From Muribaculaceae bacterium (GTDB lineage: Bacteria > Bacteroidota > Bacteroidia > Bacteroidales > Muribaculaceae): a DNA stretch of 64,000 nt. Below, one piece after another: positions 26,801-34,747 of the stretch. Location: contig JAGAYZ010000040.1 in the NCBI GenBank assembly GCA_017940245.1, positions 1 to 64,000 on the forward strand, given 5' to 3'. Each line of letters opens with the position of its first letter. Position 1 is the stretch's first letter. The notes beneath the pieces were generated by a model, which was not told where the DNA came from, ran no database searches, and was given only the letters and a program-made list of their open reading frames with translations. The translations under genes and the position numbers were made by a program.

Positions 26801-26843
26801 CGTGGCCGATGACGATGACATGATAGAAACGTATCAAATATAG
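23826..26843 (+). CDS. Receiver-like/PEP-synthase-like (PPDK N-domain) protein
   Basis: The start at MKTSIANQLYLKDTAF gives 1005 residues. A longer frame from 23751 runs through the promoter and is unlikely. Two response-regulator-like domains come first: residues of about 20-150, and about 175-310 with MIMVVEDS and a possible phospho-acceptor Asp in GIVSDVSF. The PEP-synthase/PPDK ATP-binding domain follows, with SLGGKGRGLAFIDS (about 435-450) and IRSSSLLEDSHYQPFAGIYA (about 535-555). The mobile phosphohistidine domain (TPTS-x-H) of true PEP synthases is not seen, so PEP formation is unlikely. The C terminus has GPGRWGSSDAALGIPVKWPH. This architecture is conserved in Bacteroidota as a protein of unknown role; signalling-linked phosphotransfer is an inference. 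Confidence 0.85.
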   Translation: MKTSIANQLYLKDTAFNSLMQQRIYNVLLVASTYDAFMLEEDGRIEEQIFLEYVSLNLSSPPRVTLVGDYAEAAAMLAEKHFDLIIAMPGGDVTVTFSQASAIKAQYPHIPFVVLTPFSREVSRRLAGEDFSGVDYVFSWLGNVELLVAIIKLLEDRMNAPHDVLEVGVQMIMVVEDSVRFYSSVLPAIYKFVLNQSRIFSTEALNGHEAKLRMRGRPKVMLARDYEEALALYEEYHDNMLGIVSDVSFKRAGVKDRGAGLALARELRRRDPYLPIIIESSESENRDHVADFDGVFLDKNSKKLPVDLGKTITQLFGFGDFIVRDPHTQEEVMRLHDLKDFQYRFHEIPDESLLYHGKRNDISRWLYSRALFPIAQVAKMHPMTDVGEADAVRNLLQELIVRYRKMKNQGVVAEFRADRYDRYSSFARIGQGSLGGKGRGLAFIDSIIKRNPQCEDFQGVTVRIPHTIVLCTDVFDEFMETNGLYPLALSDVDDKEILDAFLAARLPDRLVEDFAAIYDVIEGPLAIRSSSLLEDSHYQPFAGIYATYMVPHLPDKEQSIGLLATAVKAVYASVFYRDSKAYMVATSNVIDQEKMAVIIQEVVGQQHGQYYYPSCAGVGRSLNYYPVGEERAADGVCEVAVGLGKHIVDGDRSLRFSPRHPRHVLQTSTLQLALRDTQTTFCALDTSMADAQFTVDEGFNIARLPIQAAADRGELRYMVSTYDFQNERLIDNDTMPGRKVVTFANVLRHDTFPLASIVDFMLTTGQQQMGRPVEVEFAAVMNTDGSSENRGTLYWLQIRPMVDRCEMLDEEVLNWPHEKALIISDKALGHGATDGIRSVLMVKPEKFSFANNAAIAAEIEKINSNFTAANENYILIGPGRWGSSDAALGIPVKWPHISAARLIVETAVDGNRIEPSQGTHFFQNLTSFGVGYFTVGGPDSESWLDMDYLSRCEAAYESEFLRLIKFDEHLPIAINGPKGCGIVLKPGVELNPVADDDDMIETYQI

Positions 26844-26862
26844 ATCTCAAAAAATTGACCAG

Positions 26863-28722
26863 ATGGCTTTTTTTACGAAACTTAAACATGCCTTCGGTTT
26901 TAATGAGAATGGTGATGACCTGGACGATGAACTGGGTTATGACCTGTCAAGTGCGCCCTATGTGAACCCTTTCAGAAAAGGCGAGCAACAGGAGAGTGCG
27001 TCCCCGACCAGAAAGTCGGAGCCAGAAGTCGAAGAATATATAGAACCGATGCGTAAATCGCATGAGGCTCAGGAAATTAATAAGGCTGAGAATGATGTGC
27101 AGTTACCGCAATCGGTTGCCGCGGTCAACGAGGCCGAGCACCGCATCATGCTGGCGCAGCAACGTGCCAACATGCTCACCCAGCGTGTGGTGGACATGGA
27201 AAACCAGATGCGGCAACAGCAACAGGCACTCGATGATGCCCAAGCCGTGCATCAGCGCGAAATTAAGGCCATGCAAGACGCTCTGAACCAGGCAAAAGCC
27301 GAAGCGGCTAAAATCATCGACATCGAGCAGCAATACAAGAATAAACTGGAAGAGCAGCAAGCCGAGTCGCGTGCCATGCGTGAGCGCTATGACCAGCTCA
27401 TACAAGAGCGCAACGAGCTGGAATCTGAGCTGGATGGCCGGGTGAAGCAAGCCGAAGCGCAGGCACAATCGCGCGCGGCCGAGTTGGATGAGGAAGTGAG
27501 GCGACTCAACCAACACATCGAGGCCATGCGGCAAAAGGCACAAGAGCAGGCACAACGCCAGCGTGACCTGGAGACCGACAAAAATAACCGCATCGAAGAC
27601 TTGAAACGACAGTTGGCCACCGCTGCCACGCTGGTGGATGATTATCGCGATGAGATGAACTCAATCAAGCGGCAGATGCTGCAGGCCCAGGACAAGCAGG
27701 GCGTGCTGGCCGACGAGGTGGAGGAATACAAGCGTCTGCTGCATGAGTCGCAAGCCGCCGAGATGACGGCCCTGGCCGATATGGAACGGTACAAAAAAGA
27801 AACCGATCGTGCTTTGCGGGCTAAAAATAATGCCGTGGCCGAACTGGAATCGCTGCAAAACAATCGGGCTGCCGACGACGACCGCCTGGCAGCCGAATAC
27901 CAGCAGCGCATAGATGACCTCACGCGGCAAGTGGCGCAGGCACATGAAGAAGTAGAGCGCCTGCAAGCACTGGAGGCGGAGTGTAATTCCAAACTGGAAC
28001 AGATGCAGAGCGATGCACGCTCATCAAGCATAGAACTGAACGAGAAAACAACCCGCGCAACACAGCTCGAAGGACGTCTCAGGGAGTGTGAAGCACAACT
28101 GGAGCGTGTTACCGAAGAAAATAAGAAATATGGCGATATTGCCGCTCAGCACGTGGCCACCACACGCCAGCTCGATGAAACGCGTCGGGAGCTGGAATCA
28201 CTGCGCAAACAGAACATCGCTTCGCAGGGTGAACTGCATCAACTGGCGGGCGATTTGGCTGCGGCTCAAGCCCAGGTTGAGCAACTTACCGAGCAGTTGC
28301 GGCAGGCGACCAGTCATCACGAAGAAATACAGGCCGAAAGAACTGTTATTCAAATGGATGATTTCGAGCCGGAGTTGCAGCCCGAAGTCCAAGCGACTTC
28401 CGCCCCGGCTGAAACGGAAATAGAGCCGGTTATTGAGGTTGAATCGATTGCCGAACCTCCCAGCGATGAGCCTATAGTGGAACCAGACTTGGAGGCTGAG
28501 CTTGAGCCTGTCGAGGACATTGAGCCGGTTATCGACTCAGTGACCGTCGAGTCAAAGCCCGAGAAGGGAAGCGACCCCACTTTGCACACTCCCACACTCG
28601 ATGACCTGGACGACATCGACTGGCTCATGCCAGTGGAGCCCGATCCCATTCCCGAGCCAGAACCCGAGCCGGAACCGGTCAAGGTGCGATATGACGACCC
28701 GCGCCAGTTGTCACTTTTCTAG
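26863..28722 (+). CDS. Coiled-coil protein with acidic tail and terminal beta-clamp-binding motif
   Basis: A 619-residue protein not assigned to a named family. Residues 1-75 are a short N-terminal segment (MAFFTKLKHAFGFNENGDDL). Residues of about 85-500 are an almost unbroken Gln/Glu/Ala-rich coiled coil. Residues of about 505-605 are a Glu/Pro-rich acidic linker. The last five residues, QLSLF (28705-28719, followed by TAG), equal the canonical bacterial sliding-clamp motif QL(S/D)LF, in the exposed C-terminal position used by true clamp partners. There is no signal peptide or membrane segment. It starts 19 bases after the receiver/PEP-synthase-like gene, probably in one operon. A chromosome- or replisome-associated structural role is inferred, not shown. 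Confidence 0.8.
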   Translation: MAFFTKLKHAFGFNENGDDLDDELGYDLSSAPYVNPFRKGEQQESASPTRKSEPEVEEYIEPMRKSHEAQEINKAENDVQLPQSVAAVNEAEHRIMLAQQRANMLTQRVVDMENQMRQQQQALDDAQAVHQREIKAMQDALNQAKAEAAKIIDIEQQYKNKLEEQQAESRAMRERYDQLIQERNELESELDGRVKQAEAQAQSRAAELDEEVRRLNQHIEAMRQKAQEQAQRQRDLETDKNNRIEDLKRQLATAATLVDDYRDEMNSIKRQMLQAQDKQGVLADEVEEYKRLLHESQAAEMTALADMERYKKETDRALRAKNNAVAELESLQNNRAADDDRLAAEYQQRIDDLTRQVAQAHEEVERLQALEAECNSKLEQMQSDARSSSIELNEKTTRATQLEGRLRECEAQLERVTEENKKYGDIAAQHVATTRQLDETRRELESLRKQNIASQGELHQLAGDLAAAQAQVEQLTEQLRQATSHHEEIQAERTVIQMDDFEPELQPEVQATSAPAETEIEPVIEVESIAEPPSDEPIVEPDLEAELEPVEDIEPVIDSVTVESKPEKGSDPTLHTPTLDDLDDIDWLMPVEPDPIPEPEPEPEPVKVRYDDPRQLSLF

Positions 28723-28760
28723 GCTGCGGGCGGCTGCAAGATATGCCCAAAATGCAGAAT

Positions 28761-28794
28761 TTTTTGCGTGGGTGGCTTTTATTTTGTAATTTTG
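28761..28794 (+). promoter_or_regulatory. Promoter of the small T9SS-tail protein
   Basis: TTTTTG at 28761-28766 and TAATTTTG at 28787-28794, spaced 20 bases. The start codon at 28822 follows at about 27 bases. Confidence 0.65.
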
Positions 28795-28821
28795 CAATGT
28801 CGTGTGCGACAAATGCATGAG

Positions 28822-29151
28822 ATGAAACGATTACTAGTAATATTGATTGTGTTCATCACGCTGGCTGTGAGTAACATGGCCAGTGCTCAGCTTTCGTGGC
28901 GCGAGACAAACCGCGATGTGCCTGGTCGCAGCCTCATCGACCCTAAGGTGAGCGACGGCATTGAGATGTATGGCATGAATGGTGTCATCACCATCAAGAC
29001 CCCGCGTCGCATCACAGTGCGTGTGTTCACCATTTTGGGGCAGAGTGTGTCACAGGCCACCCTGAACCCGGGAACATCGGAATTGCGCATCGGCACTCGT
29101 GGCATATATATTGTGAAAATTGGTAATATCACCCAAAAGGTGGCATTATAA
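28822..29151 (+). CDS. Small secreted protein consisting largely of a T9SS-type C-terminal tail
   Basis: Starting at MKRLLVILIV (28822) gives 109 residues; the frame extends 18 codons up through the promoter. A signal peptide (cleavage near ASA-QLSW) is followed by a linker of only about 25 residues. The rest resembles a sorting domain: GIEMYGMNGVITIKTPRRI, then VRVFTILGQSV, then GIYIVKIGNITQKVAL. It is thus nearly a free sorting tail with little cargo. It lies between the coiled-coil gene and ilvE with its own promoter. It could be a decayed remnant or a real small surface protein. Confidence 0.7.
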   Translation: MKRLLVILIVFITLAVSNMASAQLSWRETNRDVPGRSLIDPKVSDGIEMYGMNGVITIKTPRRITVRVFTILGQSVSQATLNPGTSELRIGTRGIYIVKIGNITQKVAL

Positions 29152-29200
29152 ATGACAGAACTTAACTATTTAACTAACCTAATAAAATCTGATTTGCAAC

Positions 29201-30235
29201 ATGGCAATGAATGAGAAAATTGATTGGAGCAACCTTTCGTTCTCCTACATGAAAACCGATTACAATGTTCGTTGTACATTCCGCGACGGAAAGTGGGGTG
29301 AAATTGAAGTTTGCAGCGATGAAAGCATTTCACTGCACATGGCCGCCAGCTGCTTGCACTATGGCCAGGAAATCTTCGAAGGTCAGAAAGCCTTCCGCGG
29401 CAAGGATGGTAAGGTGCGTCTGTTCCGCATTGAAGAAAACGCCAAGCGCATGCAAAACAGTGCCAAGGGTATCAAGATGGAGCCTATTCCCACCGAGTTG
29501 TTCGTGGAAATGGCCAAGAAGGTGGTAGAGCTCAACGCCCGCTTCATTCCTCCCTATGGCAGCGGTAGCTCGCTGTACTTGCGTCCTCTGGAAATCGGTA
29601 TCACTCCACGCGTGGGTGTGAATCCTGCCGACGAATACATGTTCATCATTTTCGTTACTCCAGTAGGCCCCTACTTCAAGGAAGGCTTCAAGCCCACCAA
29701 GGTGGCTATCTATCGCGAGTTTGACCGTGCAGCACCTCTGGGCACCGGTAAGTGGAAAGTGGGTGGTAACTACGCCTGCGGTATGGGCGCAACAGCCAAG
29801 GCCAAGGCCAATGGCTTCAGCGCAGCCCTGTTCCTGGATCCCAAGGAGAAGAAATATCTCGATGAGTGCGGTCCGGCCAACTTCTTCGCTATCAAGGATG
29901 GTGTCTACATCACTCCCAAGAGCGAGAGCATCCTGCCTTCAATCACCAATATGAGTCTGCAGCAACTGGCTGAGGACATGGGCCTGAAGGTGGAACGTCG
30001 TCCCATCCCCGTGGAGGAACTCGACGAGGTGCAGGAAGCTGCTGAATGTGGAACGGCAGCTGTGGCAACTCCCATCGGTGAGATTTATGACGAAGGCATG
30101 AACAAGACCTACAAGATTTCCAAGGACGGAAATCCTGGCCCTGTCACTACCGAACTCTACAACCGCCTGCGTGGTATCCAGCTCGGTGAGCTGCCCGATA
30201 CGCACAACTGGACTATGGTGATTGAGAACGTATAA
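29201..30235 (+). CDS. ilvE: Branched-chain amino-acid aminotransferase
   Basis: A 344-residue PLP enzyme of fold type IV that interconverts Leu, Ile and Val with their 2-oxo acids. It has the BCAT II layout: an N-terminal substrate domain (SLHMAASCLHYGQEIFEGQK), the PLP lysine in KWKVGGNYACGM at about residues 185-196, and the phosphate-binding TAAVATPIGEI near 285-295. A second Met (MNEKIDWS) two codons in is an alternative start. The hairpin at 30256-30292 terminates it. Confidence 0.95.
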   Translation: MAMNEKIDWSNLSFSYMKTDYNVRCTFRDGKWGEIEVCSDESISLHMAASCLHYGQEIFEGQKAFRGKDGKVRLFRIEENAKRMQNSAKGIKMEPIPTELFVEMAKKVVELNARFIPPYGSGSSLYLRPLEIGITPRVGVNPADEYMFIIFVTPVGPYFKEGFKPTKVAIYREFDRAAPLGTGKWKVGGNYACGMGATAKAKANGFSAALFLDPKEKKYLDECGPANFFAIKDGVYITPKSESILPSITNMSLQQLAEDMGLKVERRPIPVEELDEVQEAAECGTAAVATPIGEIYDEGMNKTYKISKDGNPGPVTTELYNRLRGIQLGELPDTHNWTMVIENV

Positions 30236-30255
30236 GGTTAAACAAATATTCTGTA

Positions 30256-30292
30256 GCAGAGCCGTTGCGTCGTTAGGTTGTAACGGCTCTGC
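30256..30292 (+). terminator. ilvE terminator
   Basis: An 11-base stem (30256-30266 and 30282-30292) with a 15-base loop, followed by AAGTTTTT, 21 bases after the ilvE stop. Confidence 0.8.
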
Positions 30293-30312
30293 AAGTTTTT
30301 ACACAAACGAAG

Positions 30313-30876
30313 ATGCTGGACTACAACGCCATTATTGAAAAATTTTACACCCCTGGTTACCCCGACTACGAGCTGCTGGTAACCCATAGCCGTCAGGTGG
30401 CAGAACTGGCCACCAAGCTGAGTCGTCGTTATCTGGCATCGCATCCCGGCGAGGTGATTGACCTTGGCTTTGTCTATGAAGCGGCCATGCTGCATGATGT
30501 GGCCATTTTCAAGACCAACGCACCGGGTATTGGCTGCTATGGTGATGAGCCATATATCCGCCATGGCATTCTGGGACGCGAGTTGCTCGACGGGTTGGGA
30601 CTGCCGCGCCATGCGATGGTGTGTGAGCGCCACACGGGGTCGGGCATTTCGGCCAAGGATGTGAGGGTGCAGCACCTCAATCTGCCTGAGCGCGACATGC
30701 TGCCGCTCTCGCTGGAAGAAAAGGTGATTTGCTATGCCGACAAATTTTACAGTAAGTCGCACGTTCACCGCATGAAGTCGATGAAGCGTGCCATCATGTC
30801 GCTGTCGCGGTTTGGCGACGACACCCTTGCCCGATTTGATGCGTTGATTGCTCTTTTTGGCCCTCCCGAGGCCTGA
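30313..30876 (+). CDS. HD-domain protein (predicted phosphohydrolase)
   Basis: A 187-residue cytoplasmic protein. The metal-binding set of an HD domain is visible: H at about 27 (THSRQVAELA), the HD pair in EAAMLHDVAIFKT (about 56-68), H in YIRHGILGRELL, and a downstream YADKFYSK Asp. Small single-domain HD proteins hydrolyse phosphate esters of nucleotides or act on tRNA ends; the substrate here is unknown. It is convergent with the next gene, with only a 9-base gap. Confidence 0.85.
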   Translation: MLDYNAIIEKFYTPGYPDYELLVTHSRQVAELATKLSRRYLASHPGEVIDLGFVYEAAMLHDVAIFKTNAPGIGCYGDEPYIRHGILGRELLDGLGLPRHAMVCERHTGSGISAKDVRVQHLNLPERDMLPLSLEEKVICYADKFYSKSHVHRMKSMKRAIMSLSRFGDDTLARFDALIALFGPPEA

Positions 30877-30885
30877 ATCACGCGA

Positions 30886-31413
30886 TTATTGAATCTTAGT
30901 CATGTGGTAGCCCATGGTGTGCAGTTGGACGGCCATGCCCATGAGATAGAGTTGTCGCAGACAGGCAACGTAGGCTTGAAAAGCTTCGGGTGTACTGGGC
31001 TCGAAGCCGTGATGGCGCAGCATGTCGTTGGCCATGGTGGCACAGTCGCCCACTAATTTTTCGGTCTTTTTACATTCATCGCCGCGCAGCATGAGCACAT
31101 CTTCCATAATATACTCGTCCATATTATCATAACCGCGCTTGCCGCGCATATAGGCATAAACGTCGGGCATAGGGCCATAGATTTCCCAGTCTTGGTCCCA
31201 ATATTTGGCCATAGCCATCCCTATATACATCATCCATCCCAGCGATGCGGTGGGGTAGTGCTCATATTCTCGCACGCCATCGGGCAGATAGGCGTTGCCG
31301 ATGGCCACCCATTTTTCTTCCACGTCGGGACATTCGGGCCAGTGTGCGTCGATGCTTTTCAGCCCGAGCAAGAATTTGTGCAACGCGTCGTGCAGTTGGA
31401 TTTCAAAAGTCAT
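30886..31413 (-). CDS. Conserved hypothetical protein, soluble
   Basis: A 175-residue protein without a signal peptide or membrane helix. It is rich in Met, Tyr and Trp (GWMMYIGMAMAKYWDQDWEI) and largely helical. I recognise it as the kind of small conserved Bacteroidales hypothetical but cannot name a family. It has its own upstream -7 box and is not in an evident operon; the flanking HD gene is convergent. Confidence 0.75.
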   Translation of the reverse strand: MTFEIQLHDALHKFLLGLKSIDAHWPECPDVEEKWVAIGNAYLPDGVREYEHYPTASLGWMMYIGMAMAKYWDQDWEIYGPMPDVYAYMRGKRGYDNMDEYIMEDVLMLRGDECKKTEKLVGDCATMANDMLRHHGFEPSTPEAFQAYVACLRQLYLMGMAVQLHTMGYHMTKIQ

Positions 31414-31486
31414 TGTGCAGTGTGTATTCTTTATCGCGTGTGTTCCTCATTGTGAGGATGACGTACACGAGCCATTAATCGTGGTG

Positions 31487-31494
31487 CAAAGTTA
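31487..31494 (-). promoter_or_regulatory. -7 element of the hypothetical gene at 30886-31413
   Basis: Minus-strand TAACTTTG with a TTG about 21 bases further upstream (31516-31518), about 75 bases from the start codon. Confidence 0.55.
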
Positions 31495-31551
31495 CTACAT
31501 TCCTCACTCTTTCCGCAATTTTTGGTCAAAATAATGGGATTCACCAGAAAG

Positions 31552-31582
31552 AAGAGGACAAAATTCTAGATTCTGTCCTCTT
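31552..31582. terminator. Terminator after the dockerin protein gene
   Basis: A 9-base stem AAGAGGACA/TGTCCTCTT with a 13-base loop. On the minus strand it is followed by a TTCTTTCTGG pyrimidine run. It lies 24 bases after the stop at 31606. Confidence 0.65.
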
Positions 31583-31605
31583 TCCTTTATGGGGTGATTG
31601 ATGAG

Positions 31606-33057
31606 TTATTTTGCGGGTGTGAGAATAGCGTTGATGAGCGCGTTCACGTCCTCCACATCCACACGTCCGTCACCGTTGGCATCGGCCGAGCGGCCATACA
31701 GCGAAGGACTGGTCTCTTTGAGAATCAGATTAATTACGGCGTTCACGTCCTCCACATCCAGTTTCGAATTCCAATCCATGTCAAGCCGTGCACATTTGCC
31801 ATAGTTGGCACCCTTGTAGATGATGTTGCCGTCCGCATCCTCCACATGGTGAAGACCTATACTGCTGTAATCACCTGTGGTATATGGACCCATATAACCG
31901 GGGAATAAAAGGTCACCGTCTATACCACTATCATAGCCGACTCCTTCAACAAAGGTACCTGCTAAGTCCTGATACTTAAATTTGAAGGTCTGTCGAGGTT
32001 GACCATCCACATCTGCCGTTCCTATTGGTTGAAAGCGACCTTGGTCGGAGAAATCATACAAGACAGCCTCTTCTCCATAATCAATATTAATAAATATATC
32101 TCCCCAAAATCTCTCCGCTCCTAACCCAAAATAACTGTCTTTGCTGGAACGTATATAGACTTTAGGTGCTTCTTCACGCAGGATTGCGATAGGTTCTGTT
32201 GTTGAGCAATTAATCACAGGGGTGTCCCATGAAATGCGGGGATAACGATAGCATTTCTTATAGGTAATACCGTCAATAATCGTATCTCCCTTCACCTCAA
32301 CAATATAGAATAAGTCGTATTCGTTATATTCTTCTCCATCCAGACTACACACAGTTTCAAAATTCACCCACTTCACGCCTTCACGCAGTAGCGGCATGTA
32401 CTTTTCTTTTAGCGGTAGCAGGTCGGAAGCGGTGTAAATCACGGTTCCATTAACTTCGCAACTGACGAGATTGTCATAGTTTCCCGGAGCCTTAAAAATC
32501 CATGTGTTGAGAGGACCCTCTTCGCTGCCCACGCCGTCAATCCACCATCCTGATGCCCACGCAGTATCGTCTTTGGGGATGTCCAGTCGCATTACATTTA
32601 AGGCTTGGTGTTCGGTGCCACGAATGTTGATAGACTTGTTCTCGTTGACATACATGGTCACATACAACGGTTTTGAATTGGTGTTTCCCGCAACGAAGAT
32701 TTCATCACCTTTACTAGCTCCAAAATCGTATAGCAGATATTTTTCGACCGATCCAGCAGGGAAACAATAAACTTTTTTATCCGTTTCATACAGTGCTAGT
32801 ACATAGTCGGTCGTGCCAGAGTTATAATCATTGTAGGAATACAGTTTCTTGCAGGGTAAATCGGCTATTACCGTATCGCCAGCGATAAAATAGTCAAAAT
32901 CAAAGATTGCGTCTTCGGGAGCGAATAAGGCCTCATGGTGCATGTGCCATGTTTTGCCTTCACACAGCAGCGGCGTGTACTCGGCCGCTTGAGCGGCTGC
33001 CAGAGTGACCCAGCATGCCGCTAATAGTAATAATGTGTAATTCTTTTTCATAACCAT
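31606..33057 (-). CDS. Secreted protein with C-terminal dockerin-like pair
   Basis: A 483-residue protein with a signal peptide (MKKNYTLLLLAACWVTLAAA, preceded by MV; the second Met at 33051 may be the true start). The body seems to be two related halves, each opening with a phrase like YTPLLCEGKTWHMHHE or YMPLLREGVKWVNFE and containing beta-rich segments ending in a GVGSEEGPLNTW-type turn. This resembles a Bacteroidales surface-protein repeat of unknown function. Residues of about 420-483 are a dockerin-like pair (LDMDWNSKLDVEDVNAVINL and ADANGDGRVDVEDVNALINA). The protein ends right there, with no T9SS tail, so export beyond the outer membrane is uncertain. Confidence 0.8.
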   Translation of the reverse strand: MVMKKNYTLLLLAACWVTLAAAQAAEYTPLLCEGKTWHMHHEALFAPEDAIFDFDYFIAGDTVIADLPCKKLYSYNDYNSGTTDYVLALYETDKKVYCFPAGSVEKYLLYDFGASKGDEIFVAGNTNSKPLYVTMYVNENKSINIRGTEHQALNVMRLDIPKDDTAWASGWWIDGVGSEEGPLNTWIFKAPGNYDNLVSCEVNGTVIYTASDLLPLKEKYMPLLREGVKWVNFETVCSLDGEEYNEYDLFYIVEVKGDTIIDGITYKKCYRYPRISWDTPVINCSTTEPIAILREEAPKVYIRSSKDSYFGLGAERFWGDIFINIDYGEEAVLYDFSDQGRFQPIGTADVDGQPRQTFKFKYQDLAGTFVEGVGYDSGIDGDLLFPGYMGPYTTGDYSSIGLHHVEDADGNIIYKGANYGKCARLDMDWNSKLDVEDVNAVINLILKETSPSLYGRSADANGDGRVDVEDVNALINAILTPAK

Positions 33058-33094
33058 AGGTATTTAATGAATAATTTAAGAGCTTTATTCTCGG

Positions 33095-33102
33095 CAAATA
33101 TA
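33095..33102 (-). promoter_or_regulatory. -7 element of the dockerin protein gene
   Basis: Minus-strand TATATTTG, about 40 bases upstream of the start codon. A run of eight C residues (33128-33135) lies about 26 bases further upstream, near the -33 region. Confidence 0.45.
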
Positions 33103-33162
33103 CAAAAATATACAATATCTGGTTTTACCCCCCCCATTTTTAATCATATTTAACAAAAAATA

Positions 33163-33188
33163 GGTGCGTCACCTTGCGATGACACACC
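33163..33188 (-). terminator. Terminator of the nfnA-nfnB operon
   Basis: A 9-base stem (33163-33171 and 33180-33188, one G-T pair), followed on the minus strand by TATTTTTTG, 33 bases after the stop. Confidence 0.75.
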
Positions 33189-33220
33189 CATGATGGAATA
33201 ATTATTGATGAATTACCTCA

Positions 33221-34687
33221 TCAGGCTTGCTTGCTAAGCTGGTCGTGCATGTTGAGAGCGGCACGGCGTCCGTCGCCCATGGCCAGGATTACCGTGGCAC
33301 CACCGCGCACGATGTCGCCACCGGCATAGAGGTCGTTCACGTTAGACTGCATGGTCTCTTCGTTGACCACGATGGTGTTGCGGCGACTCACTTCCAGTCC
33401 CTGGATAGAGCGGGGCACGAGCTGGTTGGGCGATACACCTACAGCCACGATGACCAGATCGACAGGAATCTCCTCGATGGCACCTTCCACGGGCACCGGC
33501 GAGCGGCGACCGCTGGCGTCGGGTTCACCCAGTTCCATGCGCTGGATGCGCATAGCCTTCACACGACCTTTCTCATCGCCCAGATACTCGATGGGGTTGT
33601 GCAGAGTCATGAATTCGATGCCCTCTTCCTTGGCGTGACCCACCTCTTCGAGACGGGCGGGCATTTCCTCCTCGCTGCGGCGATAGACCAGGATGACGCG
33701 CTCGGCACCCATGCGCTTAGCGGTGCGGGTAGAATCCATAGCGGTGTTACCGCCACCAATCACGGCGATGGTCTTGCCGGTGAGCACCGGAGTGTCGCCA
33801 CCGCGACCAGCACCCATCAGGTTGATGCGGGTGAGGTATTCGTTGCTCGACATCACGCCGTTCAGGTTCTCGCCAGGGATGTCCATGAAGCGGGGGAAAC
33901 CGGCACCGGAACCCACGAATACACCCTTGAAGCCCATCTCGTGCAGGTTGTCGTAGGTGATGGTCTTGCCCACGAGCACGTCTTTCTCAAATTTAACGCC
34001 CATTTTGCGCAGGCCTTCAATTTCGAAGTCCACGATGTTGTTGGGCAGACGGAACTCGGGAATACCATACTTGAGCACACCACCGATTTCGTGCAGTGCC
34101 TCGAACACGGTCACGTCATAGCCGCGCTTGGCCATGTCGCCGGCAAACGACAATCCGCTGGGGCCACTACCAATCACAGCCACCTTGATGCCATTCTTGG
34201 GAGCCATCTCGGGCAGGCGACCGTCGTCGTGGTTGCGCTGCCAGTCGGCGGCAAAGCGCTCCAGATAGCCGATGGCCACTGCGGGGTGTTTCATCTTCAG
34301 GTGGATGCACTTGCTTTCGCACTGCTTTTCCTGGGGACACACGCGGCCGCACACAGCGGGCAGCGAGCTGGTCTGCTTCAGCGTGGCAGCAGCTTCGGCA
34401 AAGTTGCCGCGCTCAATGTTCTTGATGAAAGTGGGGATGTTGATGTTCACGGGGCATCCGGTCACACACTGCGGGTTGGCGCAGTCGAGGCAGCGGCTGG
34501 CTTCGAGCACAGCCTGCTCTTCGTTGATGCCTTGGTTCACTTCCTCATTGCAAGTGATGCGGTAAGCGGGGTCGAGTTGAGGCATCTCCACACGCTGGAT
34601 GGAGGTGCGCTCCTTGGGAGTTTTGCTATTGCGCAGTTCTACGCGCCATTGCTCGTTGCGCAGAGCGTTGATATCGTTAGTTTCCAT
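33221..34687 (-). CDS. NADP-binding subunit NfnB/SudA-like (glutamate synthase small-subunit family)
   Basis: A 488-residue flavoprotein often annotated as GltA or GltD. The N terminus has Cys clusters for Fe-S centres (CLDCANPQCVTGCPVNINIP and CGRVCPQEKQCESKC, residues of about 64-130). A first dinucleotide motif GSGPSGLSFAGD and a second GGGNTAMDSTRTAKRMGAE bind FAD and NADPH. The C terminus has the FAD motif YAGGDIVRGGATVILAMGDG. It is immediately downstream of an NfnA-like subunit and no large GltB subunit is present. The pair therefore most likely forms NADH-dependent ferredoxin:NADP oxidoreductase (electron bifurcation), not glutamate synthase. SudAB-type sulfide dehydrogenase is the alternative. 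Confidence 0.88.
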   Translation of the reverse strand: METNDINALRNEQWRVELRNSKTPKERTSIQRVEMPQLDPAYRITCNEEVNQGINEEQAVLEASRCLDCANPQCVTGCPVNINIPTFIKNIERGNFAEAAATLKQTSSLPAVCGRVCPQEKQCESKCIHLKMKHPAVAIGYLERFAADWQRNHDDGRLPEMAPKNGIKVAVIGSGPSGLSFAGDMAKRGYDVTVFEALHEIGGVLKYGIPEFRLPNNIVDFEIEGLRKMGVKFEKDVLVGKTITYDNLHEMGFKGVFVGSGAGFPRFMDIPGENLNGVMSSNEYLTRINLMGAGRGGDTPVLTGKTIAVIGGGNTAMDSTRTAKRMGAERVILVYRRSEEEMPARLEEVGHAKEEGIEFMTLHNPIEYLGDEKGRVKAMRIQRMELGEPDASGRRSPVPVEGAIEEIPVDLVIVAVGVSPNQLVPRSIQGLEVSRRNTIVVNEETMQSNVNDLYAGGDIVRGGATVILAMGDGRRAALNMHDQLSKQA

Positions 34688-34747
34688 TATATGTTTCTGT
34701 CTTGTTAGGCTAAAAAGCCGGTTATTGATTAAAAGCCACTTGATTGA

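Noticed and set aside
33227..34708. 493-codon open frame opposite the nfnB-like gene
   Set aside because: Same antisense effect; the minus-strand frame has clear Fe-S and FAD motifs.
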